From a bacterium (lineage in GTDB: Bacteria > Desulfobacterota_D > UBA1144), in NCBI GenBank assembly GCA_018654605.1, contig JABILG010000005.1, positions 1 to 59,851 of the forward strand: a stretch of 59,851 nucleotides of DNA. Reading direction: 5' to 3'. Positions 43,069 through 52,038 of this stretch are shown one piece after another. The notes under the pieces were generated by a model. It ran no database searches and was not told where the DNA came from. It saw nothing but the letters and a program-made list of their open reading frames with translations. Made by a program: the position numbers and the translations under genes. The stretch's first letter is position 1; every line of letters starts with the position of its first letter.

Positions 43069-43352
43069 TCTTTAGTATTTATTTCTTCTATTACCTTCCT
43101 TACTTCGCTCGGGTTACTAGTAGAGATAAAAATTTCCTGATTAGAGTTTCCTGATGTGGCATTCAGTTTACACCCTACTAGGATATCCCCCATTCCTTGA
43201 TACATCTCTCTACCATAGGTAACTTTTAGATTCTCTCCTTTCCCCTTTCCTACTTTAATTACTCCAGGAGTTATTAGCTTAACGCAGGAGATAGGCTCCA
43301 CAAATTTTTCTAAAAAGGCGTCAAGATTTTTTATTCTTGCATGCTTCTTCAT
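43065..43352 (-). CDS. Small conserved-looking protein, possibly DUF2103-like metal-binding
   Basis: A 95-residue basic protein beginning MKKHARIKNLDAFLEKFVEP. A central beta-rich part (VKLITPGVIKVGKGKGENLKVTY) is followed by a segment matching an uptake-of-ligand or RNA-binding style small domain (LVGCKLNATSGNSNQEIFIST) and a C-terminal helix. The layout recalls DUF2103, a predicted metal-binding family with an early Lys-His motif and a Pro-Gly turn, but I cannot confirm this. The frame is open to 43397; the ATG at 43352 has an AAAGG site eight bases upstream and avoids overlap with the upstream gene. It is co-oriented with the thioredoxin-fold gene and helicase. Confidence 0.6.
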   Translation of the reverse strand: MKKHARIKNLDAFLEKFVEPISCVKLITPGVIKVGKGKGENLKVTYGREMYQGMGDILVGCKLNATSGNSNQEIFISTSNPSEVRKVIEEINTKD

Positions 43353-43375
43353 AATTTTACCTTTTCTATATTTTT

Positions 43376-43885
43376 TTATAACCACTTGATTGAGCACCCG
43401 ACAGGAAAAGTATCTCTTGAGGTATATTTAGGATTTTTAATAGCGTCTTCTAGATAGCTATTCTTAACTTTATCTTCATCTTCCCAATTATCGTCCAACT
43501 TACCCTTGTATATTAATATCTTATTCTGATTGAACAAAAAAAATTGAGGTGTATGTGATGCATTGTAAATCTTTGCAACCTCTTGATCTAAATCTCTCAC
43601 ATAGATAAAATTAAAATTATTAGCTTTACTTCTTTTTTTCATATTATCATAACTATCTTCTGGATATTTCACATCATCATTAGAGTTTATCCCAACGAAT
43701 TGAACAATGTCTGCATAAGACTTCTGTAATTTGATTATCCTTTTTTCATAAGCATGAACAAAAGGGCAATGATTGCATGTAAAAAAGATTGCAACCTTTT
43801 TTTTGCTATCAATATCAAGAGAATTGAAAAATAAATCGTCAACACCGAGTAAACTAAAATCTATTAACTTATCTCCCAAATTCAA
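43376..43885 (-). CDS. Thioredoxin-fold (AhpC/TSA-like) protein
   Basis: A 169-residue protein of the thioredoxin superfamily. The active-site region is Cys37-Asn-His-Cys40 in FFTCNHCPFVHAYEKRI, a CxxC redox pair in the position used by peroxiredoxin-like and TlpA-like proteins. GINSNDDVKYPEDSYDNM near 72-89 and the cis-proline region SHTPQFFLF near 121-129 follow. There is no signal peptide, so it is probably cytoplasmic. The pattern (CNHCPFVxAYE with GINSND) is that of the widespread 'thioredoxin family protein' of 170-190 residues with no settled function. Begins one base after the helicase gene ends. Confidence 0.8.
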   Translation of the reverse strand: MNLGDKLIDFSLLGVDDLFFNSLDIDSKKKVAIFFTCNHCPFVHAYEKRIIKLQKSYADIVQFVGINSNDDVKYPEDSYDNMKKRSKANNFNFIYVRDLDQEVAKIYNASHTPQFFLFNQNKILIYKGKLDDNWEDEDKVKNSYLEDAIKNPKYTSRDTFPVGCSIKWL

Positions 43886-45958
43886 TTAACCGCTCTCCAA
43901 ATCATGAATAAACACTTTCTTCCTAAACCCTGAATCAAATTGAACTAGAACTACATCCTCAATAGAATCGTCATCATTTAAGACTATCAAGCCTGAACCA
44001 AATCTATAATGAAAAACTTTCTTTTCCTCATTTCCGTTGTTACCGCCATCGGAGGAGATGTCGTCAAGTCTTATAATATTTTCTGAATTCGCTATCTCTT
44101 CAACAAATCTAGATTTACCTGAGGGTATAATTTGCCCAAAAACTTTTCTAAATTTCGCATAAGAAAGATGTAATTTTTTAATTGCTCTAGTAATTGCTAC
44201 GTAGCAAAGTCTTCTTTCTTCTTCAATCTCATCTTCATTATCGTGAGTCCTGGAGTGAGGTACAATTTGATCTTCAATGCCAACAAAGAAAACACATGGA
44301 AATTCTAACCCCTTAGCTAAGTGAATTGTCATCAAAGTTATAGACTCTGTAGATGAGTCCAGTCCGTCAACAGAAGAAGAAATAGATAACGAGTTAAGAA
44401 ATTCTGAAAGATTGTTTTCATTTATATTTTCCTCATAATCACTTATGACATTTATAAATTCAGAAATATTTTCAACTCTGTCTTCATCTTTAAGGTGTTC
44501 TTGGTATTGTAAATCGACTAGAAACTGTTCTGTACATTCAGAAATAATTCCTCCATTTCCTAAACTCATAGAGAAGCTGTCAATCGCAGTAATCAACTTT
44601 AGGACTAAACCTTCAGACTTTTTACTAAAAATTTTATGTTCCACACCAGCTTGTAACAAATCAAGATAGTCCATCTTTCCATCCTTCAGGTTCATGAGCT
44701 TTTGTAATGTTTTTGCTCCTATTCCGCGAGCAGGGGTATTAATTATTCTATTAAAGGCTATCCCATCCTGTGGGTTTACAATCATACGTAAATAACAAAC
44801 CAAATCCTTAATTTCAGCTCTATCGTAAAAGCTAATATTGCCAAATATCTTATACTGAATCTTTTTCTTTCTTAGTTGATCCTCTAAAACTCTGGACTGA
44901 GCATTTGTTCTATAAAAAATTGCAATCTCACTTAATTTATAATCTTCACTGTATTCTTTAATTTTATTTGCCACATATTCTGCCTCTGCAATGTCACTTC
45001 TCTGACTAGCAAGTTCTACTAAATCACCCCTAGGATTACTAGTCCAAAGATTCTTCTCCATCTTCTTTTTATTATTAGAGATGAGATTATTTGCGACATC
45101 AAGAATCTGAGGTGTTGATCGATAATTCTGTTCCAACTTATATACTTTAGTTTTAGGGAACAATGTCTCAAAGTTTAATATTGTATCAACAGAAGCTCCT
45201 CTCCATCCATAAATCAACTGATTATCGTCTCCAACAACAAACAAATTATCTTCTGAATTAAGCAGAAGCTTTATTAATTTGAACTGTATATCATTTGTAT
45301 CCTGGTACTCATCAACCAATATATATTTAAAAGTTTTCTTTAAATAATTTCTTACTTTTTCACTTCTTATGATTAGCTCATAGCAATTCAGAATAAGATC
45401 ACCGAAATCCATAGCATTATTCTCTTTTAATCTTTTTTGATATGTCTCAATAATTTTCTTTCGATTCTTATCTTGTATAATCCATTCCCCGTAAGGAGTT
45501 GAATTCTTAAGCCCATCAAGAATTGTTTTTATTAATGCAGGGGGATATTGGTCTAAATCCAAATCTAGAGACTTAATCGTATCTTTTAATAAACGAGTTT
45601 GATCGCTACTATCGTAAACTATAAAGCCCTTCTTGTAATCTAGATTCAATTCATCAACAAATATTCTTAAAATCTTGTAAGAGATAGAGTGAAAAGTTCC
45701 CATCCATGGAAAAAGATTATTGGCGCCTAGCATATTAGACAATCTCTCTCTAATCTCATCAGCAGCTTTATTGGTAAAAGTAAGAGCCAAAATCTGTTCA
45801 CTACCAGCAATGTGAGATTTCACCAAATTCAAAATACGTAAGGTTAGAATCCTTGTCTTTCCAGAACCAGCTCCAGCAAGAACCAAGGCTGGCCCTTTTA
45901 TATGATTAGCAGCTTTTAGCTGATTAGGGTTCAAATTATATTTATCTAAAATGTTCAA
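43886..45958 (-). CDS. UvrD/PcrA/Rep-type DNA helicase
   Basis: A 690-residue superfamily 1A 3'-5' helicase for repair and removal of proteins from DNA. Motifs: Q-motif NPNQLKAANH near 10-19, Walker A AGAGSGKT at 28-35, Ia LALTFTNKAADEI, II VDEYQDTN near 214-221, III VGDDNQLIYGWRGA near 241-254, IV LEQNYRS, V MTIHLAKGLEF and VI EEERRLCYVAITRA near 573-586. The C-terminal tail near residue 640-690 has the short VFHYRFGSG...VQFDSG Tudor-like motif that binds RNA polymerase in PcrA/UvrD. TTG start with an AGAAGGA site. Whether it is orthologous to UvrD, PcrA or Rep cannot be settled by eye. Confidence 0.93.
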   Translation of the reverse strand: MNILDKYNLNPNQLKAANHIKGPALVLAGAGSGKTRILTLRILNLVKSHIAGSEQILALTFTNKAADEIRERLSNMLGANNLFPWMGTFHSISYKILRIFVDELNLDYKKGFIVYDSSDQTRLLKDTIKSLDLDLDQYPPALIKTILDGLKNSTPYGEWIIQDKNRKKIIETYQKRLKENNAMDFGDLILNCYELIIRSEKVRNYLKKTFKYILVDEYQDTNDIQFKLIKLLLNSEDNLFVVGDDNQLIYGWRGASVDTILNFETLFPKTKVYKLEQNYRSTPQILDVANNLISNNKKKMEKNLWTSNPRGDLVELASQRSDIAEAEYVANKIKEYSEDYKLSEIAIFYRTNAQSRVLEDQLRKKKIQYKIFGNISFYDRAEIKDLVCYLRMIVNPQDGIAFNRIINTPARGIGAKTLQKLMNLKDGKMDYLDLLQAGVEHKIFSKKSEGLVLKLITAIDSFSMSLGNGGIISECTEQFLVDLQYQEHLKDEDRVENISEFINVISDYEENINENNLSEFLNSLSISSSVDGLDSSTESITLMTIHLAKGLEFPCVFFVGIEDQIVPHSRTHDNEDEIEEERRLCYVAITRAIKKLHLSYAKFRKVFGQIIPSGKSRFVEEIANSENIIRLDDISSDGGNNGNEEKKVFHYRFGSGLIVLNDDDSIEDVVLVQFDSGFRKKVFIHDLESG

Positions 45959-46006
45959 TTTCCTTCTTCATTAATTAAAATGATCTATAATCTTAATAAT
46001 AATATC

Positions 46007-46034
46007 TTGACAAAGCAAGTAACATGCTTATCTT
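46007..46034 (+). promoter_or_regulatory. groESL promoter with inverted repeat
   Basis: TTGACA (46007-46012), a 16-base spacer and TATCTT (46029-46034) precede groES. The spacer carries an inverted repeat AAGCA-AGTAACA-TGCTT (46013-46029). It is not the CIRCE element (no TTAGCACTC/GAGTGCTAA), so HrcA control is not indicated; the -35 looks sigma-70 rather than sigma-32 type. Confidence 0.5.
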
Positions 46035-46079
46035 CTATATATCTAATAACTATACAGTAAAATAAGGAGGGGATTTTAC

Positions 46080-46370
46080 ATGAATATCAAACCTTTATAC
46101 GACAGGGTTTTAGTTAAAGTTAACAGTCCCGAATCAACGACAAAGGGTGGAATAATAATCCCTGAAAGTACTACTCAGGAAAAGTCACAGGAAGGTACAG
46201 TTGCCGCAGTTGGAACCGGAAAACTTCTTGATGACGGTACTATAATGCCGCTTGATGTCAAAAAGGGTGACGCCGTTCTGTTTAACAAATACGGGGGAAT
46301 GGAGCTTTCACTAGCTGATGGCGAATATGTTTTTTTAACACAAAATGAAATTTTAGGAATTATTGAATAA
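46080..46370 (+). CDS. groES: Co-chaperonin GroES
   Basis: A 96-residue Hsp10 that caps the GroEL chamber. Begins with KPLYDRVLVKV at about 4-14, has the mobile loop SPESTTKGGIIIPESTTQEKSQ near 17-38, EGTVAAVGTGK and the C-terminal FNKYGGMELSLADGEYVFLTQNEILGII. A very strong AAGGAGGGG site precedes the ATG. Eighteen bases separate it from groEL. Confidence 0.97.
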   Translation: MNIKPLYDRVLVKVNSPESTTKGGIIIPESTTQEKSQEGTVAAVGTGKLLDDGTIMPLDVKKGDAVLFNKYGGMELSLADGEYVFLTQNEILGIIE

Positions 46371-46388
46371 CTTAGGAGGTTAAATTAA

Positions 46389-48050
46389 ATGAGTGCAAAA
46401 GATATTTTATTTGGAAGAGAAGCTCAATCTTTAGTTAAAGAAGGGGTAGACAAGCTTGCTAATGCTGTAAAAGCGACTCTTGGACCAAGAGGTAGAAATG
46501 TTTTAATCGAAAAAACATTTGGTGCCCCTGTGGTAACCAAAGATGGAGTTACCGTGGCAAAAGAAATAGAGCTTGAAGACAAATTTGAAAACATGGGAGC
46601 GCAAATGGTTAAAGAAGTTGCTTCTAAAACCAATGATGTTGCAGGTGATGGTACAACTACTGCTACTGTCTTAGCTCAAGCTATTTACCGTGAGGGTATT
46701 AAGCTAACGGCAGCCGGACACGACCCTATGAAACTTAAAAGAGGAATTGACAAAGCAGTTCAAGCTGTTATCGATGAAATAAGAAAAGGATCTAAGCCTG
46801 TTAAGGGTAAAGATGAAATTGCATCAGTTGCAACTATTTCTGCCAACGGTGAAAGTGAAATTGGACAAATAATCTCCGATGCCATGGAAAAAGTTGGTAA
46901 GGATGGCGTTATAACTGTTGAAGAAGGAAGAAGCTTAGAGACTGAGCTTAATATAGTCGAAGGTATGCAATTTGATAGAGGTTACTTAAGCCCTTATTTG
47001 GTTACTGAACCTGAAAGGATGACTGTTGAGCTAGAAGATCCATATATTTTTATGTATCAAAAGAAAATAGCAAACATGAAAGACTTAGTTCCACTATTAG
47101 AAGAAGTTGCAAAAACTTCAAGACCTGTTCTTATAATGGCTGAAGACATTGAAGGAGAAGCGTTGGCAACTCTTGTAGTTAACAAAATGCGTGGAACCCT
47201 AAAGGTTGCAGCTGTTAAAGCGCCTGGCTTTGGGGATAGAAGAGGGGATATGCTTGAAGATATTGCTGTTCTTACTGGTGGTACTGTGATTGTTGAGGAA
47301 GCAGGTATGTCACTTGAAGCTGCGAATCTTCAACATTGTGGTTCCGCAAAAAGAGTTGTAATAGATAAAGATAATACAACTATAGTCGGTGGTGCAGGTA
47401 AAAAAGCAGAAATAAGCTCTAGAATAAACCAGATAAAAGCACAAATTCAAGATGCTTCTGGCGAATATGATAGAGAGAAACTTCAAGAAAGATTGGCTAA
47501 ATTAGCAGGCGGAGTATCCGTAATACTGGTAGGTGCTGCTACTGAAGCTGAGATGAAAGAGAAAAAAGCAAGAGTTGAAGATGCTCTAAACGCTACACGT
47601 GCTGCGGTAGACGAAGGAATCGTTCCCGGCGGCGGAGTAGCCTTAGTAAGGGCAATAAAAGGCCTTGATAAATTTACTACAGGTGACGATGAGGAAGATG
47701 CCGGTGTTAATATTATCAGAAGAGCTCTTGAAGAACCAATTAGAGAAATTGCCCAGAATGCTGGTGCTGATGGATCAATTGTTGTAGAAAAAATTAAAGA
47801 ATCAAAGGGTTCCTTTGGTTTCAATGCGGCTACGCTTGAATATTGTGATATGTTAGCTGCAGGAATCGTAGATCCTGCAAAAGTAACAAGGTCTGCAATT
47901 CAAAATGCTGGTAGTGTATCGGCTCTGCTCCTTACAACTGAAGCATTAATTGTAGAAAAACCTAGTGCTGATGAAGGACCTGCTGGTGGTGGTGGCGGCG
48001 GAATGCCTGGTGGACCTATGGGAATGGGCGGAATGCCTGGAATGATGTAA
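46389..48050 (+). CDS. groEL: Chaperonin GroEL
   Basis: A 553-residue Hsp60 ATPase that folds proteins. The ATP-binding [16 protein letters not shown] near 27-42 and [13 protein letters not shown], the catalytic [13 protein letters not shown] near 86-98, the apical domain in the middle and the [12 protein letters not shown] segment near 412 are all present. The C-terminal tail is the usual Gly-Met-rich repeat ([21 protein letters not shown]). AGGAGG site before the ATG and a strong terminator after the stop. Confidence 0.98.
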   Translation: MSAKDILFGREAQSLVKEGVDKLANAVKATLGPRGRNVLIEKTFGAPVVTKDGVTVAKEIELEDKFENMGAQMVKEVASKTNDVAGDGTTTATVLAQAIYREGIKLTAAGHDPMKLKRGIDKAVQAVIDEIRKGSKPVKGKDEIASVATISANGESEIGQIISDAMEKVGKDGVITVEEGRSLETELNIVEGMQFDRGYLSPYLVTEPERMTVELEDPYIFMYQKKIANMKDLVPLLEEVAKTSRPVLIMAEDIEGEALATLVVNKMRGTLKVAAVKAPGFGDRRGDMLEDIAVLTGGTVIVEEAGMSLEAANLQHCGSAKRVVIDKDNTTIVGGAGKKAEISSRINQIKAQIQDASGEYDREKLQERLAKLAGGVSVILVGAATEAEMKEKKARVEDALNATRAAVDEGIVPGGGVALVRAIKGLDKFTTGDDEEDAGVNIIRRALEEPIREIAQNAGADGSIVVEKIKESKGSFGFNAATLEYCDMLAAGIVDPAKVTRSAIQNAGSVSALLLTTEALIVEKPSADEGPAGGGGGGMPGGPMGMGGMPGMM

Positions 48051-48073
48051 TAATCATTTAGAAAAATAATAAA

Positions 48074-48099
48074 AGGGGCTTTAGGCCCCTTTTTTTTTC
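48074..48099 (+). terminator. Strong rho-independent terminator after groEL
   Basis: AGGGGC (48074-48079), a five-base loop TTTAG and GCCCCT (48085-48090) followed by eight or more T. It ends groESL. The element overlaps the last six codons and stop of the convergent BtrH-like gene, which therefore ends with Lys-Lys-Lys-Lys-Gly-Ala. The A-run on the other side could let it work in both directions. Confidence 0.92.
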
Positions 48100-49094
48100 T
48101 TACTTAGACTATCTATAACTTTAGTGTGAAAAGAATATTCTAAATTAAATACTTGTTTAGTACATAAGATTAATTCTGCAATACTAGCTCCAGACTTCTT
48201 TTGTCCAACACTTTTTAGCAGTAATCCTATGTAATTCCATTTATCGGCAATAAGCTTCATATGGTCTTCTAATTTTAGCTCTCTAATTCCAGCGGATTTA
48301 CTTTCAGCTATAGCTAAAAAATCTTGGTATATGTAGCGAAAACCTGCTCCTTTAGAACCGCGCTTTACTATAATTTGATAAGCAAATTGAAAGATATCCT
48401 TAGAATCTTTTAAAGATTCCCATCGATTTAAGTTGTTTGCCCACTCTAGAATCATAAAAATAGAACTTAAACCTCTTTCTGATATTTGTCCGTTCATATA
48501 ATTGTATGAATTTTGTAGAATTGCTTCTTCTATTTTCCCTCTAAGATTTTTAAATGGGACAAATGACTTAACCTTGAAGTGGTTATATGAAAGTGGGTAT
48601 GGCTCAGCTTTTGATGAACGAGCAAGATTCATATCATGAAAGGTCACTTCTTGTATATTTTTAAAGTTTGTATCAGAGACGAAAAAAACTTTCTTTTTTT
48701 CATCTACGCCCATACAAACAACAACGTGCCCTGGAAAATTAACATCAGAATTATAATAGTGTAAAAAAAATATGTCTGTTTGTAAAAAAACAGGGTATCC
48801 ATTCTTAATATCTTCAATTAGTTTTTCTTCGGCTGCACTAGGAGTAGTTTCCTTGATCCATTCATGTTGTTGATTAGGGTCACTAAAAAAAATAGGCTCC
48901 ATATTTGGTGCTCTTAAATGTATCACCTCAGAAGGACTTCCTTTTTTATTCTTAGAATAAAAGAATCCAAGGCCAGACCCTAAACCAAAACAGAGCGCCT
49001 CTTCATAATCAACACCAAAATAGCTGACAACGTTTCTAATTGCTACAGAGCCACAATGAACACCTGTAATATTTTTCCAATCTAAGATATGCAA
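48081..49094 (-). CDS. BtrH-like protein (BtrH N-terminal domain plus DUF4872-like C-domain)
   Basis: A 337-residue protein whose first 150 residues resemble the BtrH N-terminal domain, a papain-like-fold acyltransferase module known from butirosin biosynthesis. Key parts: GVHCGSVAIRNVVSYFG at 11-27 with the likely nucleophile Cys14, then the ALCFGLGSGLGFFY segment near 33-46 and the YPVFLQTDIFFLHYY and PGHVVVCMG stretches near 100-130 with the presumed active-site histidine and following VSDTN. The C-terminal half is helical, consistent with DUF4872. In BtrH the domain moves an acyl group from a carrier protein to a sugar. Here no biosynthetic cluster or carrier protein is adjacent; the partner gene is a phosphohexomutase, overlapping by 13 bases, hinting at a sugar-related substrate. 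Function otherwise unknown. Confidence 0.7.
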   Translation of the reverse strand: MHILDWKNITGVHCGSVAIRNVVSYFGVDYEEALCFGLGSGLGFFYSKNKKGSPSEVIHLRAPNMEPIFFSDPNQQHEWIKETTPSAAEEKLIEDIKNGYPVFLQTDIFFLHYYNSDVNFPGHVVVCMGVDEKKKVFFVSDTNFKNIQEVTFHDMNLARSSKAEPYPLSYNHFKVKSFVPFKNLRGKIEEAILQNSYNYMNGQISERGLSSIFMILEWANNLNRWESLKDSKDIFQFAYQIIVKRGSKGAGFRYIYQDFLAIAESKSAGIRELKLEDHMKLIADKWNYIGLLLKSVGQKKSGASIAELILCTKQVFNLEYSFHTKVIDSLSKKKKGA

Positions 49095-50461
49095 ATCTTA
49101 TCTGTCACCTTGCTTATTTCTTTTTGTATATACTTCATAAGCTCTTTAAGATTTATTTCTGAATTTGCTTCAAATCTTATTGTCAATGCGGGCTGAGTAT
49201 TGGATGCACGCACCAAAGCCCAGCCATCATCGGTTTCAATTCTAATCCCATCAACTGTTACTAACCTATGAGATGAGCTTGAGGAACTCTGCATTGATTT
49301 AGTAAATTCTTGAATAAATTTAAATTTTTCCTCTTCCGGAAAATCAATTCTCATTTCTGGAGTAGAATACATTTGTGGGATTTCACTCAACATCGAACTA
49401 AAAGTTCCATCATGAAATGAAGCCACCTCTGCCAACCTCAGCCCAGCATATAAAGCATCATCAAATCCATGATGTTTATCAGCAAAAAAGATGTGGCCAC
49501 TTAGCTCTCCAGCTAATGGAGCCGACTCTTCCTTAACTTTTCTTTTAATATTAGAATGTCCTGTTCGCCACATTATTGGAATCCCACCATTTTTCTTAAT
49601 ATCTTCAAACAAGTTCTTTGAGCACTTAACTTCGCCAATGATTTTTGCACCTGGATTATCCTTTAAAACAGACCTCGCCAATAGCAACAAAACCATATCC
49701 GAATAAATAAAATCACCCTTTTCATCAACAACTCCAATCCTGTCCGCATCTCCATCAAACGAGATTCCAAAATCTAATTTTTCTTTTTTTACAAGATTTA
49801 CTAAATCTTCAAGGTTCTCCTCAACTGACGGATCGGGGTGGTGGTTAGGAAAGTCTCCATTTGGTTCAGAATAGAGCTCATACACTTCGCAATTTGCATC
49901 ACTCAAGATATCTTTAGCAAAAAGGCCAACAGGTGTATTCGCGCAATCAACACCTATTCTGATTCTTTTATTTAGATTAATTGATTTTAAAATATCTTTT
50001 TTATAAATATCAATGATATCTAACTCTTCTAAGGTTCCTAGATTTTTATCTTGAATAAAAGACTTACTTTTTATAATATTCTTAATTTCTTGAATTTGTT
50101 CAGCAGAAAGTACGTTCTTACCAATAGCCGCCTTAAATCCATTATAATCGGGAGGATTGTGACTAGCAGTTATCATTATTCCTCCATCAATCTTGATTCC
50201 ATACAATGAAAAATAAAGAACAGGTGTTGTTACCATACCTAAATCAACAATACTTATTCCTGTTTTAATGATGGAGCTTGAAAGTACTTTGAAGATTCTT
50301 TCAGAACTTTTTCTACAATCTCTGCCAATAGATATCTTCTTAAGACCCTTCTTCGCAAATAATGTACCTATAGCTAGTCCTATATCAGCAACTATATCAT
50401 CGGCAAGATCTTTATCAGCTATTCCTCTAATATCATATTCTCTGAAAATCGAACTATTCAA
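49082..50461 (-). CDS. Phosphomannomutase/phosphoglucomutase (ManB/AlgC-like)
   Basis: A 459-residue alpha-D-phosphohexomutase interconverting mannose- or glucose-1- and 6-phosphates. Domain 1: REYDIRGIADKDL at the start and the phosphoserine loop GIMITASHNPPDYNGFK with catalytic Ser100. Domain 2: metal loop FDGDADRIG near 238-246. Domain 3: sugar loop GELSGHIFFAD near 317-327 (Glu-x-Ser-Gly). Domain 4: phosphate loop RASNTQPALTIRFEA near 422-436. This is the PMM/PGM subgroup; glucosamine mutase GlmM is excluded by the GELSGH motif. TTG start with an AGGAG site. Shares its control region with divergent trpE and its end with the BtrH-like gene. Confidence 0.92.
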   Translation of the reverse strand: MNSSIFREYDIRGIADKDLADDIVADIGLAIGTLFAKKGLKKISIGRDCRKSSERIFKVLSSSIIKTGISIVDLGMVTTPVLYFSLYGIKIDGGIMITASHNPPDYNGFKAAIGKNVLSAEQIQEIKNIIKSKSFIQDKNLGTLEELDIIDIYKKDILKSINLNKRIRIGVDCANTPVGLFAKDILSDANCEVYELYSEPNGDFPNHHPDPSVEENLEDLVNLVKKEKLDFGISFDGDADRIGVVDEKGDFIYSDMVLLLLARSVLKDNPGAKIIGEVKCSKNLFEDIKKNGGIPIMWRTGHSNIKRKVKEESAPLAGELSGHIFFADKHHGFDDALYAGLRLAEVASFHDGTFSSMLSEIPQMYSTPEMRIDFPEEEKFKFIQEFTKSMQSSSSSSHRLVTVDGIRIETDDGWALVRASNTQPALTIRFEANSEINLKELMKYIQKEISKVTDKICIS

Positions 50462-50518
50462 TTTAATCTCCTATAAGATTCATTTTATTAATTATAATTA
50501 AAATACACTAAATAACCT

Positions 50519-50547
50519 TTGACAAAAGTTAGCAGTAATAATATATT
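50519..50547 (+). promoter_or_regulatory. Leaderless-type promoter of trpE-trpG-tadA
   Basis: TTGACA (50519-50524, perfect), 17 bases, TATATT (50542-50547, 5/6), then only eight bases before the ATG at 50556. Transcription would start at or next to the A of the ATG. No Shine-Dalgarno site and no room for a trp leader-peptide attenuator. Confidence 0.65.
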
Positions 50548-50555
50548 GAATTTAC

Positions 50556-52037
50556 ATGATTTCATTAACTTTAGAAAACTTTAAAGCTCTAACAAGGCAA
50601 GGGAATCTGATACCAATATTCAAAGAGATAGATTTAGACTACGATAATCCTCTTTCAATATTAAGAAAAATCTCATCAAAAAAACATTGTTTTTTACTAG
50701 AAAGCTCCGCTGGTCCAGAAAAATGGTCTCAATACAGCTTCTTAGGTTTTGATCCGACATTAATAATTTCATCTAACCAAAGTGAAATAACAATAAAGTC
50801 CGGGAAAGGCGAAGTTAAAAAATTAAATAAGGATATCTTTTTAAAGTTAAAAGAAATAATGGAGAAGTTTAATCCTGTAAAAGTGAGTGGTCTTCCTAGA
50901 TTTTATGGAGGTCTTGTAGGTTTTTTTTCATATGAAATAATTAACCAGATTGAAAATATTTCTAGAAAAGACCATGTAAGAGCTGACTTTCCCGATTCAC
51001 TTTTCATGCTTACTGACTCTGTAATTATTTTTGACAATATCAATAAGACTGCAAAAATTGTCATCAATGTGCATATAAAAGATAAGAAGACTTATAAAAC
51101 AAGCTACAAGAAAGCCCTAGACCAAATTAACAAAATAGAGGCCTTACTAAAATCAACAAAGAAAAATCCCTATAGGGAAATTGCTAGGTTTTCGAAAGAA
51201 ACACACCCTATTATTTCTAATTTTACAAAACCAGATTTCCTCAATGCTGTAAAAAAAATAAAAAAGTATGTTAGAGCTGGGGATGTAATTCAGACCGTTG
51301 TCTCTCAAAGATGGGAAACCAAGTATCAAGATGACCCTATAAATCTTTATAGAGCATTAAGAAAGAATAACCCCTCTCCCTACATGTTTTATATTAAAAT
51401 GGATAAATCTTTAATTGTAGGAGCGTCTCCTGAAGTATTGGTAAGGCTGGAAAATAATAGGGTTGAATCCAGACCTATTGCTGGTACAAGACCAAGAGGT
51501 TTGAACGAAGAATCTGATTTAAAAATGGAAAAAGAACTCTTATCTGACCCTAAAGAATTAGCAGAACACGTTATGCTAGTTGACCTAGCTAGAAACGATA
51601 TAAGTAGAGTATGTAAAAATGGGTCTGTTCAAGTTTCAGAAATGATGAACATTGAAAGATACTCTCATGTTATGCATATAGTATCCCATGTTGAAGGTGT
51701 CATGAAAGCTAACAAGGATTGTTTTGATTTGCTAAAATCTACATTTCCGGCGGGTACATTATCTGGGGCGCCAAAAATAAGAGCTATGCAAATAATCAAT
51801 GAACTTGAGCCTAATCCTCGAGGTCCCTATGGTGGATCAGTAGGATATTTCGGTTTTTCTGGAAATATGGACATGAGTATAGTTATAAGATCTTTTTATA
51901 TCAAGGGTGATAAACTATACTTTCAAGCAGGTGCCGGGATTGTAGCAGATTCTGTTCCGAATAGTGAGTTTGAAGAAACTAAAAGCAAATCTAAAGCAAT
52001 GTTAGATGCAATTAAAAAAAGTTTAGTGGAAGAATAG
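50556..52037 (+). CDS. trpE: Anthranilate synthase component I
   Basis: A 493-residue chorismate-utilising enzyme making anthranilate for tryptophan. The N-terminal LLESS motif at 47-51 and nearby residues form the tryptophan feedback site, so it should be inhibited by the end product. The catalytic chorismate-binding domain has AGDVIQTVVSQRW near 258-270, PIAGTRPRGLN near 308-318, DLARNDISRVC near 346-356, and TFPAGTLSGAPKIRAM near 403-418. Its length and the LLESS motif favour TrpE over PabB. Followed one base later by trpG; no trpD, C, F, B or A is in the window. Confidence 0.95.
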   Translation: MISLTLENFKALTRQGNLIPIFKEIDLDYDNPLSILRKISSKKHCFLLESSAGPEKWSQYSFLGFDPTLIISSNQSEITIKSGKGEVKKLNKDIFLKLKEIMEKFNPVKVSGLPRFYGGLVGFFSYEIINQIENISRKDHVRADFPDSLFMLTDSVIIFDNINKTAKIVINVHIKDKKTYKTSYKKALDQINKIEALLKSTKKNPYREIARFSKETHPIISNFTKPDFLNAVKKIKKYVRAGDVIQTVVSQRWETKYQDDPINLYRALRKNNPSPYMFYIKMDKSLIVGASPEVLVRLENNRVESRPIAGTRPRGLNEESDLKMEKELLSDPKELAEHVMLVDLARNDISRVCKNGSVQVSEMMNIERYSHVMHIVSHVEGVMKANKDCFDLLKSTFPAGTLSGAPKIRAMQIINELEPNPRGPYGGSVGYFGFSGNMDMSIVIRSFYIKGDKLYFQAGAGIVADSVPNSEFEETKSKSKAMLDAIKKSLVEE

Positions 52038-52038
52038 A

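Noticed and set aside
47483-47824. 113-residue minus-strand frame inside groEL
   Set aside because: Antisense shadow of a highly conserved gene; low-complexity Ser/Pro/Ala content.
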